Shown: positions 9,767 to 19,056 of the stretch, in pieces
Numbering within the stretch: position 1 is the stretch's first letter
Layout: the number at the start of each line of letters is the position of its first letter
From: Symploca sp. SIO1C2
GTDB taxonomy: Bacteria > Cyanobacteriota > Cyanobacteriia > Cyanobacteriales > Coleofasciculaceae
Reading direction: 5' to 3'
Length of the DNA: 64,000 nt
Assembly: GCA_010672925.1 (NCBI GenBank)
Contig: JAAHFP010000001.1
Span: 186,001-250,000 of the forward strand
Notes under the pieces: model-generated
The model's database searches: none
Told to the model about the DNA's origin: nothing
Seen by the model: the letters and a program-made list of their open reading frames with translations, nothing else
Made by a program: the position numbers and the translations under genes

Positions 9767-12700
9767 GAATGACAATCTGCTGAAGTGGACAAAGGCTTTT
9801 GAGGGTGAGTCAAGACTTCGGCGGTGAAAATTACTTCTCCTTCCTCATTGACATACCAACCTTGAGCCGGAAGGGGAAGTTCCTCTTGGGCTTCCGGTGG
9901 TTCTGCTCCAAGGGAGACATTTTCTGGAGGAATATCAAACTCAGTTACAATATTACTGCTTAAAGGGTCGCTAGGACTTGTAGGAAGTCCTCCACGTCCA
10001 ACTCTAATAAATTTCCCTGCGGTATCCCCCTGTTTAGGTTGGCAAACTTGAGCCACCACATCTTGAGAATCCAAAACATCTTCTGAAGGCTCGAAAACTT
10101 CTAGGCTTTCTTGGGTTTCTGGTGTGTTTAACTCCACCTCACCATCAATGCCTAAACTAGAAGCTGCGGTAATATCGCAGTCGCTACAGGTAAACAGTCC
10201 TCTGACATTGATCGAGATCCTTCCCCCATTTCCCTGAAAAGCATTAGAGGTGATATCGCTATTTTCTAACAATGCCAGGAAGTCAGCAGGGTCAAGGTTT
10301 TTTCCAGTAATGGTAATGTTGCCCCCATCTCCCATGCCGCCACCGGTGGTGGATATCTGACTGTTGTTACGCAAGATCCCATTTCCTATCCTAATGGTAA
10401 TGTTACCCCCAGTACCTAATGCCGTTGTCCCGGTGATAAAACCATTGTCCATCCTGAGGGAATTAGCCATGATATTGAGGTTTCCCGCTACTCCTGAACC
10501 AGTTGCACCGACTGAGATAGCTGCCCCTTCTCGTATCTCTAATAGATTGGTATTAACTGTTAAATTTCCTCCATCCCCGCTAGCTACGTCATCACCAAGG
10601 TTAGTACCTCCAGCACCAGTACCAATAAATAAACTGCTGAGCTCTTCTCCTGATTGAGCAAACAAACCACTCTGAAAAACTTGACCATCCGATGAAGTAA
10701 AGGAGCCACTCAATTCAATCGATTCTGAAGCATTGACCACCAAGTTAGCTCCTCTGCCACCAGCAACTCCGTTCTGTCCAGCTCCACGAGTAGCAGTGGA
10801 GACTCTCGCTCCATCCCTAACTATGAGTCGAGGTGTATTGATTGTCAAGTTGCGGCCTGAAGCATCTCCAGTGCCATTGGTGGCGGCGAACAAACCACTA
10901 CGACTAAACTGAGTGGGGTCGTTGGGATTGGTAGCTGCTCCCAGGAGTTCTACCGATTCACTGGCATTGACTGTTAGGTTACCAGGTATACCAGTACTTT
11001 CTTCTCCAAGTAAGCTGACAGAAACATCCGCTCCGTCCCTAGTAACCAGTTGTCTGGTATTAATAGTAATATTGCCAGAGTTACCAGTTCCCCTAGCCCT
11101 AGCGGATATCGTGCTAAATTCTAATCGTCCCTGACCATTCAAGGTAGAACCGCTTACTTGTACAGTGTCAGAGGTAACCAAAATATCTCCTCCGTCCCCG
11201 GAACCAAAGGAGGTGGTAGAAATTTCAGCACCATCACGAACAATTAGTTGCCCTGTATTAACCGTGATATTGCCACCATTGCCTGTAGCATCTGCCGTAG
11301 TAAGAGGTGTATTTGCCTGTGTGAATATACTACTGAGTTCTTCTCCTGATTGGGCAAACAGACCACTATTAAAAGTTTGACCATCCGATGAGGTAAAGGA
11401 GCCACTCAATTCAATCGATTCTGAAGCATTGATCACCAAGTTAGCTCCCCTGCCACCAGCCACTCCGTTTTGTCCTCCTCCACGAGTAGCAGTGGAGACT
11501 CTGGCTCCATCCCCAACTATGAGTCGAGGTGTATTGATCGTCAAGCTACTAACTGAAGCATCCCCAGTGCCATTGGTAGCGGCGAATAAACCACTACGAC
11601 TAAACTGAGTGGGGTCGTTGGGATTGGTAGCCGCCCCCAGTAGTTCTACCGATTCACTAGCATTGACTGTCAGGTTCCCCGGTATGCCCCCATTGTCTTG
11701 TCCGAGTAAGCTGACGGAAACATCAGCACCGTCCCTAGTAACCAGTTGTCTGGTATCAATAGTAATATTACCAGAGCTACCAGTTCCCCTGGCTCTAGCG
11801 GATATCGTGCTAAATTCTAATTGTCCTTGACCATTCAAGGCCGAACCGCTGACTTGTGTAGTGTCAGAGGTAACAAAAATATCTCCTCCGTCCCCGGAAC
11901 CAAAGGAGGTGGTAGAAACTTCAGCACCATCACGAACAATTAGTTGCCCTGCATTAACCGTGATATTGCCCCCATTACCTGTAGCATCTTGGGCATTAAG
12001 AGGTGTACCTCCCGGTGTGAATATACCACTGAGTTGTTCTCCTGATTGGGCAAACAAACCACTATTAAAAGTTTGACCATCTCCAGAAATAAAGACACCA
12101 CTCAACTCAATCGATTGAGCATTAACAATGACATTGCCTCCATCACCCCCAGGAACACCATTTTGTTCTGGTCCCCTGGTAGAAGTGGAGATTCTCGCTC
12201 CATTGAGGATCGTTAGCTGAGGTGTGTTAACGGTAATACTACTACCTGAAGCATCTCCGATACCACTGTTGGCAGCAAACAAACCACTGCGACTAAATTG
12301 ACTAGGATTGAAGCCATTAAAGCCAACACCATCGAGTTCTATTTCTTCGCTGGCATTAACCGTAATATTTCCTGGGATACCAGGACCACCAATCAGGAGA
12401 GAGCTAACGGAGACATCACCGCCTCCTTGAATGGATAACTTTTTCGTATTGATATTGATGTCTCCCCCATTACCACCACCATTCGACCTAGCTGATATGG
12501 TACTGAAGATGATATTGTTATTACCATCTAAAGCTGAACCAGTAATTTCCACTAATTCTGTCGCGTTTACTTGCACATTACCGGCAGGATCGGCGCTGCC
12601 AGTATCAGTAGCAATTTGGGAGCCTTGGGTTACCCTTAGCTGTCTACCTTGGATATTAATGCCCCTGCCACCACTAGTGCTAACTACCGCATTTTGAGAG

Positions 12701-13464
12701 AGGTTGATATCTTGGAAGTTCTGGACTCCAGGGTAATCTAAAGATAAATTATCGCCATCGAGAGTCAGGTTTACAAAACTATTGTCCCCCACACTACCCA
12801 GTTCAATGGTTCCTTGTGATGCAGTTACAGAACCACCTTCTAGGTTCAAAGCTCCCCCTAAAAGAGCGAGAGTATTGCCTGAGAATACTTCTAAACCAAC
12901 TATTTGACCATTCCTTGTAGCTTGAGAGCGGTTGGTAATGCTTCCTGCTGCTGAGCCAAATTGAACACCCAGGGGAACATTCATACTAAGTACCGAGTTG
13001 CCTGGATTAGTGGCACTAAAGGCTCCATCGCTAAAGGTGATTGCCTCAGCAGTAGTAGCCAGAAACGAGCCTCCAATATTCAGTTGAGCACTAGAACCAA
13101 AAATAATACCGTTAGGGTTAAGCAAAAATAAGTTGGCAGTACCATTAGCGCTGATAATACCGTCAATATTAGAAATAGAAGTACCTGTTACTCTGGCAAA
13201 AATATTGTCAATCGCGGTCACATTGTCGAAAAAGGCTTGGTTGCCTAGTAAAGAAAATTCCGAGAAGCTATGGAATAAGTTATTAGCATTAGTAACACCA
13301 CCGGTAATAGTGCAGGTAGCGGCATTGCAACCTGTGGTCACACCATTAACCAGAGTACCCAAAGTCGTATCCGGCGTTATTTGTCCTCTAGCAGGAACAA
13401 CAACCAATGGACAACCCAGAATCAGGCTGCCTGCTAGCCAAGACAAGGCTGCATTAAATTTCAT
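9763..13464 (-). CDS. TpsA two-partner secretion adhesin (filamentous haemagglutinin N-terminal domain)
   Basis: The 1233-residue exoprotein has a signal peptide (MKFNAALSWLAGSLI to about ARGQ). A haemagglutination-activity TPS domain follows (about 30-270) with the conserved NLFLLNPNGIIFG motif. The rest is a long Gly/Asn/Ser-rich right-handed beta-helix passenger. It should be exported by the TpsB encoded immediately downstream and act at the cell surface. The passenger holds two long near-identical repeats of 232 residues. The C-terminal region has a CSDCD cysteine pair, then a DSQDVVAQVCQPK segment typical of cyanobacterial TpsA proteins. The frame extends upstream to a GTG at 13506, but ATG 13464 begins a clean signal peptide and was chosen. 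The ATGA overlap with tpsB marks an operon. Confidence 0.92.
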   Translation of the reverse strand: MKFNAALSWLAGSLILGCPLVVVPARGQITPDTTLGTLVNGVTTGCNAATCTITGGVTNANNLFHSFSEFSLLGNQAFFDNVTAIDNIFARVTGTSISNIDGIISANGTANLFLLNPNGIIFGSSAQLNIGGSFLATTAEAITFSDGAFSATNPGNSVLSMNVPLGVQFGSAAGSITNRSQATRNGQIVGLEVFSGNTLALLGGALNLEGGSVTASQGTIELGSVGDNSFVNLTLDGDNLSLDYPGVQNFQDINLSQNAVVSTSGGRGINIQGRQLRVTQGSQIATDTGSADPAGNVQVNATELVEITGSALDGNNNIIFSTISARSNGGGNGGDININTKKLSIQGGGDVSVSSLLIGGPGIPGNITVNASEEIELDGVGFNGFNPSQFSRSGLFAANSGIGDASGSSITVNTPQLTILNGARISTSTRGPEQNGVPGGDGGNVIVNAQSIELSGVFISGDGQTFNSGLFAQSGEQLSGIFTPGGTPLNAQDATGNGGNITVNAGQLIVRDGAEVSTTSFGSGDGGDIFVTSDTTQVSGSALNGQGQLEFSTISARARGTGSSGNITIDTRQLVTRDGADVSVSLLGQDNGGIPGNLTVNASESVELLGAATNPNDPTQFSRSGLFAATNGTGDASVSSLTINTPRLIVGDGARVSTATRGGGQNGVAGGRGANLVINASESIELSGSFTSSDGQTFNSGLFAQSGEELSSIFTQANTPLTTADATGNGGNITVNTGQLIVRDGAEISTTSFGSGDGGDILVTSDTVQVSGSTLNGQGRLEFSTISARARGTGNSGNITINTRQLVTRDGADVSVSLLGEESTGIPGNLTVNASESVELLGAATNPNDPTQFSRSGLFAATNGTGDASGRNLTINTPRLIVRDGARVSTATRGAGQNGVAGGRGANLVVNASESIELSGSFTSSDGQVFQSGLFAQSGEELSSLFIGTGAGGTNLGDDVASGDGGNLTVNTNLLEIREGAAISVGATGSGVAGNLNIMANSLRMDNGFITGTTALGTGGNITIRIGNGILRNNSQISTTGGGMGDGGNITITGKNLDPADFLALLENSDITSNAFQGNGGRISINVRGLFTCSDCDITAASSLGIDGEVELNTPETQESLEVFEPSEDVLDSQDVVAQVCQPKQGDTAGKFIRVGRGGLPTSPSDPLSSNIVTEFDIPPENVSLGAEPPEAQEELPLPAQGWYVNEEGEVIFTAEVLTHPQKPLSTSADCHS
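10643..12034. repeat. Two 696-bp tandem repeats inside tpsA
   Basis: Matching strings occur at an exact 696-bp spacing: 10643/11339/12035 and 10901/11597. This gives units 10643-11338 and 11339-12034, with a more divergent continuation beyond 12035. Each unit encodes 232 residues of the beta-helix passenger. The DNA identity is high, including synonymous sites, pointing to recent duplication or gene conversion. Confidence 0.85.
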
Positions 13465-13506
13465 GGAGTTTACAAAATACGCAGTTAGGTTGAGAAAAAT
13501 CTTCAC

Positions 13507-13981
13507 CTAATGATAGGCACATTTTGTCTCCATTTGGTAGGTCAACTGTCAAATTCAGTATATTCACTGATAAGAGTGATTTTTTGATACATACTTTTCA
13601 GAAAAAAGGGAATGGGAAATAGGGAATAGGGAATAGGATGGTACGTATTGTAGGGGCGGGTTTAGGAAAAATCTAAGCCCTTTGACCAGAATATTCCCTT
13701 CAAAACCCGCCCAACACCGTCCCCCAGTTAACACTAAAATGTGGGAACAAGTAGGTTGGGTGTAGCGATCATGAAACCCAAAATCAGTCACTAGTCACTA
13801 CAATCCTAGGTAACAAGATGTTCTCTATAATTCTAGGGAGCAAGATGCTCCCACTAAAATTCTGCGCAGCTTGATGACTTCACTTTCTTCATAGCTTTTG
13901 GGAGCAAAATGCGATGACAAGCCAAACCCTGACAATGGTAGAGGCAATTCATGAATTGCCTCTACGTTTGCTCCCTTCGAT
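13507..13981. other. Non-coding stretch upstream of tpsA
   Basis: This stretch probably holds the tpsA promoter on the minus strand, but no confident -10/-35 pair could be assigned. It contains GGGAATAGGGAATAGG-type repeats (about 13610-13640), AGCAAGATG-type dispersed repeat pieces (about 13815-13850) and a short inverted repeat around GAGGCAATTCATGAATTGCC (13941-13960). A 75-codon minus-strand frame at 13564-13791 overlaps the repeats and is not supported as a gene. Confidence 0.5.
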
Positions 13982-14185
13982 TGGTTTCAACTCGTCGAAG
14001 GAGAATATCAACCACTGCTTCCTGACCGCAATGGTATTATTCGCTCTAGAATATTTCCCGGCTTGTGGTTAGCAGTGGAGCCGATGTTAAACAATCAAAT
14101 GATAGATGTATTAGAGATCCTGCAACAGGGAATAGCTTCTCCTGAACATGCGGAATTTGTCAGGCAACTTAGAAGCCTACTGTAG
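13982..14185 (+). pseudogene. C-terminal remnant of an Uma2-family endonuclease
   Basis: Reading from 13982, 67 codons up to TAG at 14183-14185 give a peptide starting WFQLVEGEYQPLLPDRNG. It continues through IFPGLWLAVEPML and ends GIASPEHAEFVRQL, which is the conserved tail of Uma2 (DUF820) proteins. No start codon and no N-terminal half are present upstream, so this is a decayed fragment. The stop codon is formed at the very edge of the adjacent palindromic element. Confidence 0.7.
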
Positions 14186-14253
14186 GGGCGTAGCATTTGG
14201 GCGATAATTTAAGAACTCAAGGGAGAAATCTATTCAATCTAAATGCTACGCCC
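14186..14253. repeat. Palindromic element, GGGCGTAGCATTT arms
   Basis: A perfect 13-bp inverted repeat occupies 14186-14198 and 14241-14253. The arms match those in the 114-bp repeats at 4394 and 4680, while the 42-bp interior differs. It therefore belongs to a dispersed family conserved mainly in its arms. Confidence 0.8.
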
Positions 14254-14460
14254 TGATGCTAACCCATTGTGCCAATACCTGATCCCAAAGTGGTTAACAT
14301 ACCGAGGGTGAAGCTTCCGGATACCGTGATGGTAGTGATTTGGGAAAGATTATTGCCCTGATGCTAACTCATTGTGCCAATATGTCATCCCAAAGTGGTT
14401 AACATACCGAGGGTGAAGCTTCCGGATACCATGATGGTAGTGAATTGGAAAAGGTTATCC
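14251..14460. repeat. Tandem duplication of a 105-bp unit
   Basis: Two adjacent 105-bp units, 14251-14355 and 14356-14460, begin CCCTGATGCTAAC and share AAGTGGTTAACATACCGAGG. They diverge mostly at their ends. Each contains GGTGAAGCTTCCGG. A GAATGCTTCACCCCTAC arm follows at about 14464-14480, relating the unit to the GGGGTGAAGCATT palindrome family. No coding sequence is apparent. Confidence 0.8.
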
Positions 14461-14558
14461 CCCGAATGCTTCACCCCTACAGAATACATAATTTACTAAT
14501 AACAATGAATCTAATATACAATTCCTGCATTTATACCTCTAATGTCAAGAGAAGAGCT

Positions 14559-16964
14559 TTATTGCAGTGAGCAGTTACCTATGTTTTCTATCTCTCGCTG
14601 AGCAGCTGAAAATTTAGGTTCTGCTTGCAGTGCCTCTTCAAAAGACCTCTTTGCTGCTTTACAATATTCTAATTGCTGCTGTGGCTCTGTTTCCAAGTTC
14701 TTCAATTCTATATAGACTTCACCTTTGTTATACAAGGCTAAAGGTTTCGTCATGCCATCGTTGAAATTATATTGTTCCGGGTCATCGAACTCAATTGCCC
14801 GCTCATAGTAAAAAATAGCGTCTTTAAAGTCTTTTTTAGCTCCCTCTCTGTCACTATTAATTTTTCTCTTCCCAGATTTGTTGAAAAGTGCTCCTAAACA
14901 ATTGTAAGCTCCTGCAAATTTGTCTTCATCTTTAAGTATTTGTTCGCATTCTTTTTTTATTTCATTCTCAGGATAACCTAATTTACCCATAACATAAGCT
15001 TTGGAAGCCCTAGCTTGGTAAAAGTCAGGTTTCTTCTCGATAACATCGTTAAAGCCTTCCAAAGCTAAGGTATAGTTAGTTTGAGCAGTGAGGCCATTTG
15101 TTTTTTCTGCTTCGTCAAGCTTATCTGTGGCTTGATTATGCTTAATTATAACCTGTAACTTAGGAAATAAAGCGATAGACAACCCTACGACTAGAACAAA
15201 TATAGCAGCAATTATTTTCAATAAAAAAATTCTATTTTTCATTATTATGTCAATAATAAAAAACGACTTACCAGGTTTTGGTAGCTTATTGAGATCATCG
15301 ATAACTTCCTGAACAGATTGATAGCGCCTTCCTTGAATAGGTGATTCATCTACCATCTTCTCCAAAATCCTTTTAAGCTCGATTTTGGCTTTGACATTCG
15401 ACCACAAATTGTTATGAGTTTTATCCGTTTTGATTGTTTGGGGATCTTTACCAGTTAGAAGTTGTATCGCTGTTATTCCCAAGGAATATATATCACAATT
15501 AGGGCGATAATTTTTTCTGCTTTGTTCAGGTGGCATATAATCTGCTGTTCCCACCGGGGTTGTTCTCTTGATGCCTCCGTGAAGGTTACTTGATAAATTA
15601 GCAATTTCTTCAATTCTTGCTGCCCCAGTCAAGTAAACTGCACCTTGGTCTGTGGTAACTATTTTAGATGGCTTAATATCAAGATGTAAACAATCATTGG
15701 TATGCAACAATTGCAAAGTTGGCAGTAGGTTTTTAAGAAGTTGAATAATTTGCTGTCCGCCCCAATTCTGCTGTAACTCTTTGTTCAAGACAATATCTTG
15801 ACTCAAATAATTGCCTGAAATAATTTCATAAACCACATAAAACTTGGAGTCTTCAGAAAAATAGTCTAAGAGTCTAGGCATGGCCATATTAGGCCCTTTT
15901 ATATCCTTTAATTTTTCGCACTCTTCTGTAAGAATTTTATCGGCTGCCTGTAATACTTGCATGTCGGCGCTTTTAGGAGAAAATTCCCGAATAATTACTT
16001 TTTGTTGGTCTTCTTCATCTATAGCTATATATGTATGATTACTAGTTTCTGTATCCCAATTTTCTGGATTGATATTTGCTTGATCTAGATAATTAATAAC
16101 TCGAATAATTTGATATCTATGTCTCAACACATTGTCAACTGCATTAAGGGTCTTAAGTTCATCAAGAACTTCCTTTGCAGATTGGTAGCGTTCTTCAGTT
16201 CTTGAGTGGATCATTTTTTCTAGAATCCCTGCCAAATCATCACCAATCATTCCTCGATAATGTTCACTGATGGTACGAGTAGTTTGACCAGTTAAAGCTT
16301 CTATTGCTGTGACTCCCAGGGAATATATATCACTACTAGGATAAACTCTTCCTTCCCATAACTCAGAGGCTGCATAGGGTGGTGTCCCATAAGTTTCATA
16401 TCCTGTTAATGTCAAATTATCATATTTAGTTACACCAAAATCAATAATAACTATGTGACCTTTATCTTCTTGCCACATTAAATTGCTAGGCTTGATATCA
16501 CGGTGATATATTGCATTGTTATCAGGGGTGATATAGCTATGAATACAGCTTAAGATGTTTAAAATATCTTGCAGAAGCGCAATGATTTGGAACTTATTAA
16601 GGCGCTTTACAGCAACGAGTATCTCTTCTAGTGTCTTTCCTTTAATAAATTCTTGTACCAAATAATACTCTTCATCTAGCTCAAAATAGTCTTCGTAACA
16701 AGGTATTTGAGAAACGCCATCTTGTGTAAGAATTTTTAAGATATTGGCTTCTTGCTTAAAGCGCTTAATTGCCATATCAATTGTCTTAACATTTGCAGAA
16801 TCTCTATCTTTTTTTTGAAGTTGCTTAATTACATAAAGACTATGGGAGTTTGACTGCTCATCCTTAACTATATAAGTAATACCTTGCCCTCCCTCTGAAA
16901 GAGGACGGAGGATTTTGTAGCGCTTATTGATAAGCTCTCCTGGTTTTTTTTTTGTGCTTGGCAT
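14559..16964 (-). CDS. Membrane Ser/Thr protein kinase with second degenerate kinase domain and TPR tail
   Basis: The 801-residue protein starts with a Hanks-type kinase domain (about 16-270). It shows a glycine loop (LSEGGQGITY), a lysine in YVIKQL, HRD at 154-156 and DFG at 175-177. A second kinase-like domain follows (about 284-558). It keeps HLDIKPSK (His427, Asp429) but has TGA at 446-448 where DFG should be, and IREF in place of the usual lysine strand, so it is probably a pseudokinase. A single membrane helix lies at about 577-600, then a TPR-like C-terminal part (about 612-800). The N-terminal kinase should face the cytoplasm with the TPR region outside it. It stands alone as a transcription unit. 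Substrates are unknown. Confidence 0.9.
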   Translation of the reverse strand: MPSTKKKPGELINKRYKILRPLSEGGQGITYIVKDEQSNSHSLYVIKQLQKKDRDSANVKTIDMAIKRFKQEANILKILTQDGVSQIPCYEDYFELDEEYYLVQEFIKGKTLEEILVAVKRLNKFQIIALLQDILNILSCIHSYITPDNNAIYHRDIKPSNLMWQEDKGHIVIIDFGVTKYDNLTLTGYETYGTPPYAASELWEGRVYPSSDIYSLGVTAIEALTGQTTRTISEHYRGMIGDDLAGILEKMIHSRTEERYQSAKEVLDELKTLNAVDNVLRHRYQIIRVINYLDQANINPENWDTETSNHTYIAIDEEDQQKVIIREFSPKSADMQVLQAADKILTEECEKLKDIKGPNMAMPRLLDYFSEDSKFYVVYEIISGNYLSQDIVLNKELQQNWGGQQIIQLLKNLLPTLQLLHTNDCLHLDIKPSKIVTTDQGAVYLTGAARIEEIANLSSNLHGGIKRTTPVGTADYMPPEQSRKNYRPNCDIYSLGITAIQLLTGKDPQTIKTDKTHNNLWSNVKAKIELKRILEKMVDESPIQGRRYQSVQEVIDDLNKLPKPGKSFFIIDIIMKNRIFLLKIIAAIFVLVVGLSIALFPKLQVIIKHNQATDKLDEAEKTNGLTAQTNYTLALEGFNDVIEKKPDFYQARASKAYVMGKLGYPENEIKKECEQILKDEDKFAGAYNCLGALFNKSGKRKINSDREGAKKDFKDAIFYYERAIEFDDPEQYNFNDGMTKPLALYNKGEVYIELKNLETEPQQQLEYCKAAKRSFEEALQAEPKFSAAQREIENIGNCSLQ

Positions 16965-17469
16965 TTAGTTAAAATTTTCCTTGAGAGTAACGAAAGCTTC
17001 ACCGAAAGCGGCGGGAAGTTCATTTCTTCCAAGGATAGGAGGGATATCTACCCGCCGAAAAATTACTTGTCCAGTATCATTGGTTATTAGTATAAAGGAC
17101 TTTCTGACGAATGACATAGACGTGCTAGTATTTTGCTATATCAACTCTGGCTACTATAAACCACATATCTTATTGAGAAAAGCTTGATATATATAAATTG
17201 TAATTGATTTGATTATGTATCAGCTAAGATGCATGGAAATGACTTACTCTCAATTTCCGCGTCCCCACATCGGTGCTAATCCACCATTTAAGGTGTACCA
17301 CTGCACTAGCTAGGGGAGGTAAGACTAGTCTAAAATTTGGAATAGTTAATTTTCTGGAGTTACCTCAGTCCACTTCAGTGGACTTAAATTAATTAGCCCG
17401 GAGTTTGGAACTCCGGGCAGGTTTAGAAATTGTTGAGAATAGAGATAGAAGAGTAGTTATGGATTGCAC
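16965..17469. other. Non-coding stretch upstream of the double kinase
   Basis: This probably contains the kinase promoter. A 68-codon plus-strand frame at 16981-17187 has no recognisable features. On the minus strand a short uninterrupted stretch near 17100-16970 reads like the tail of a protein (TNDTGQVIFRRVDIPPILGR) but has no identified start. The two hairpins at 17367-17418 are listed separately. Confidence 0.4.
17367..17418 (-). terminator. Two adjacent hairpins downstream of the COP23-like gene
   Basis: A perfect 10-bp stem occurs at 17396-17405/17409-17418 (GCCCGGAGTT, 3-nt loop). A perfect 8-bp stem occurs at 17367-17374/17377-17384. On the minus strand they follow the end of the gene at 17470. 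A TAATTAATTT stretch follows the first hairpin instead of a pure T-run. They are candidate transcription terminators. Confidence 0.5.
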
Positions 17470-17964
17470 TTACTGTTGCCAAAACAGAAACCGACTCCTC
17501 ACGCGGTAGCTTCCACGTTCAAAACCCCTCTCATCTGTAGCGGATGCTACAGAATATTTCCTCTTCAAATAAGCCTCAACTGGCTGAGTTTGGTTGGGTA
17601 AAAGTTCAAACAGAATCCTTCTACACTCGCTGTCAATAGTTGCTAAACAAAGATTATTAACTCCAGCATTTTTAGCAATCCTGAGGTAGAAGTTTTCCTC
17701 TCCGACTTCACCATAGCTGACCGCAGCAGTCAAATTCTCAATAGTCTGCTCGCAGAGATTCTCAGCAGAATCACCAGGAAAAATATTCTTTTCCCAACGG
17801 AAAATTTCAGTTTTTGTACTTGGATCAGAAGAACCCATCAACTGTATCGTGTCACCTGATTCCTGGCAATCCAAGGGGCTATTTGTCGCATTTCCAGCCA
17901 AAGCTGCTGGAGTTGCTACTGCAAGCAGGGTAGTGGCTAAACAAAAAGGAGTGAGTTTGTCCAT
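17470..17964 (-). CDS. Secreted COP23-domain-like protein
   Basis: The 164-residue protein begins with a signal peptide (cleavage probably after PAALAG). Four cysteines at regular spacing are visible. The order RW, a Cys at NLCEQT, a second Cys at NNLCLA, CRRILFELLPNQTQP and a terminal helix resembles the COP23 (circadian oscillating protein) domain of cyanobacteria, whose biochemical role is unknown. It should be exported to the periplasm or thylakoid lumen. The match is by pattern only, so the family call is moderate; the gene itself is well supported by the signal peptide and the hairpins downstream. Confidence 0.65.
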   Translation of the reverse strand: MDKLTPFCLATTLLAVATPAALAGNATNSPLDCQESGDTIQLMGSSDPSTKTEIFRWEKNIFPGDSAENLCEQTIENLTAAVSYGEVGEENFYLRIAKNAGVNNLCLATIDSECRRILFELLPNQTQPVEAYLKRKYSVASATDERGFERGSYRVRSRFLFWQQ

Positions 17965-18099
17965 TGTCTATGGTCTTGATTAACACATCTCAATCATATT
18001 TTAGTATAACTTAAGTCATGTAGTATTTGTGAAATATTTAATAATCTAGGAAGCGAGTAGCTGTGTTGAGACCTTAGACCATCATGGCTAAGCTGAAGT

Positions 18100-19056
18100 T
18101 CAAGGAAAGATAGCCCCTTTTTGTTTCAACTTGGCTTTCTGTTCTGCCAAAAGACCATCATTATGGATAAATAGGGCATTTTTTACTTCAGCTTCTTCGA
18201 TATTTGCTCCTTGTAAGTTGGTTCCTTCTAGTTGAGCTCCTTGTAATTGAGCTCCTTGTAAGTTGGTTCCTTGTAATTGAGCTGCTCGTAAGTTGGCTCC
18301 TTCTAGTTGAGCTCCTTGTAACTGAGCTCCTTGTAAATCGGTTTTGCGCATTTCGGCTCCTTGCAGGTTGGCTTCTTGCAGGTTGGCTTCTTGCAGGTTG
18401 GCTGCTCGCAAGTTGGCTCCTTGCAGTTGAGCTTTGTGTAGGTTGGCTTTTTGCAAGTTGATTTTGTACAAATCAGTTGTTTGTAAGTTAGCCTCTTGTA
18501 AGTTAGCCTCTTGTAAGTTAGCCTCTTGTAATTGAGTTCCTTGTAAGTTAGCTCCTTGTAAGTTTGTTTTGTACAAGTCGGCTCCTTGTAAGTTAGCTCC
18601 TTTAAGATTGATGTTCTCAAGATTTGCTTTTGGCGCATTTAAGCTTTTAAGTGATTCGCCGTAACTGTTCAGATCTTGCAGTGCTTTAATTCTTGGTGGA
18701 TAGCTGATTTCTATTTTTGCTGCTGCGGCAGCATATACAACCTGCCACGCTTCGTCAATTGATCTTTGGCGACGCTCCCCGATATCAACTATATAGAATA
18801 AGGCTACAAATAAAATACTAAAGCCTTCAATATTATCCACCTTAACTATAGAAAATATTGTTTTAAACGGCTCTGGCAAACATGCTATTGGTTCCTCTAG
18901 TACAGAGATAACGAGAAAAATTATATAGGCACATATTAAGGTGAAAATGACCTTTAAATGAAATCGATTTTTAATATATATAAAAGACGCTTTTATCGAT
19001 TTGACTAATCTTCCACATTGCTCCCAAAAATTTATGTTTCGCCTAAGTTGACTCAT
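18100..19056 (-). CDS. Membrane-anchored pentapeptide-repeat protein
   Basis: The 318-residue protein has two N-terminal hydrophobic helices (about 34-54 and 76-95) and a short linker (about 96-135). About 30 consecutive A(N/D/Q)LQx pentapeptides follow (about 140-300), predicting a right-handed quadrilateral beta-helix in the cytoplasm. Such proteins are frequent in cyanobacteria and usually of unknown function. The repeat is mirrored at DNA level as 15-bp units. This regularity creates open shadow frames on both strands (for example 18204-18461 and 18303-18638), which are not genes. No operon partner is evident. Confidence 0.85.
   Translation of the reverse strand: MSQLRRNINFWEQCGRLVKSIKASFIYIKNRFHLKVIFTLICAYIIFLVISVLEEPIACLPEPFKTIFSIVKVDNIEGFSILFVALFYIVDIGERRQRSIDEAWQVVYAAAAAKIEISYPPRIKALQDLNSYGESLKSLNAPKANLENINLKGANLQGADLYKTNLQGANLQGTQLQEANLQEANLQEANLQTTDLYKINLQKANLHKAQLQGANLRAANLQEANLQEANLQGAEMRKTDLQGAQLQGAQLEGANLRAAQLQGTNLQGAQLQGAQLEGTNLQGANIEEAEVKNALFIHNDGLLAEQKAKLKQKGAIFP

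Noticed and set aside
10364-13510. Several plus-strand frames of 70-125 codons opposite tpsA
   Set aside because: They repeat at the same 696-bp spacing as the tpsA repeats and mirror its codon pattern.
13564-13791. 75-codon minus-strand frame upstream of tpsA
   Set aside because: Its 5' and 3' parts are dispersed repeat sequence and no family or ribosome site is evident.
18204-18638. Two long frames opposite or shifted to the pentapeptide gene
   Set aside because: They are shadows produced by the 15-bp periodicity of the real gene.
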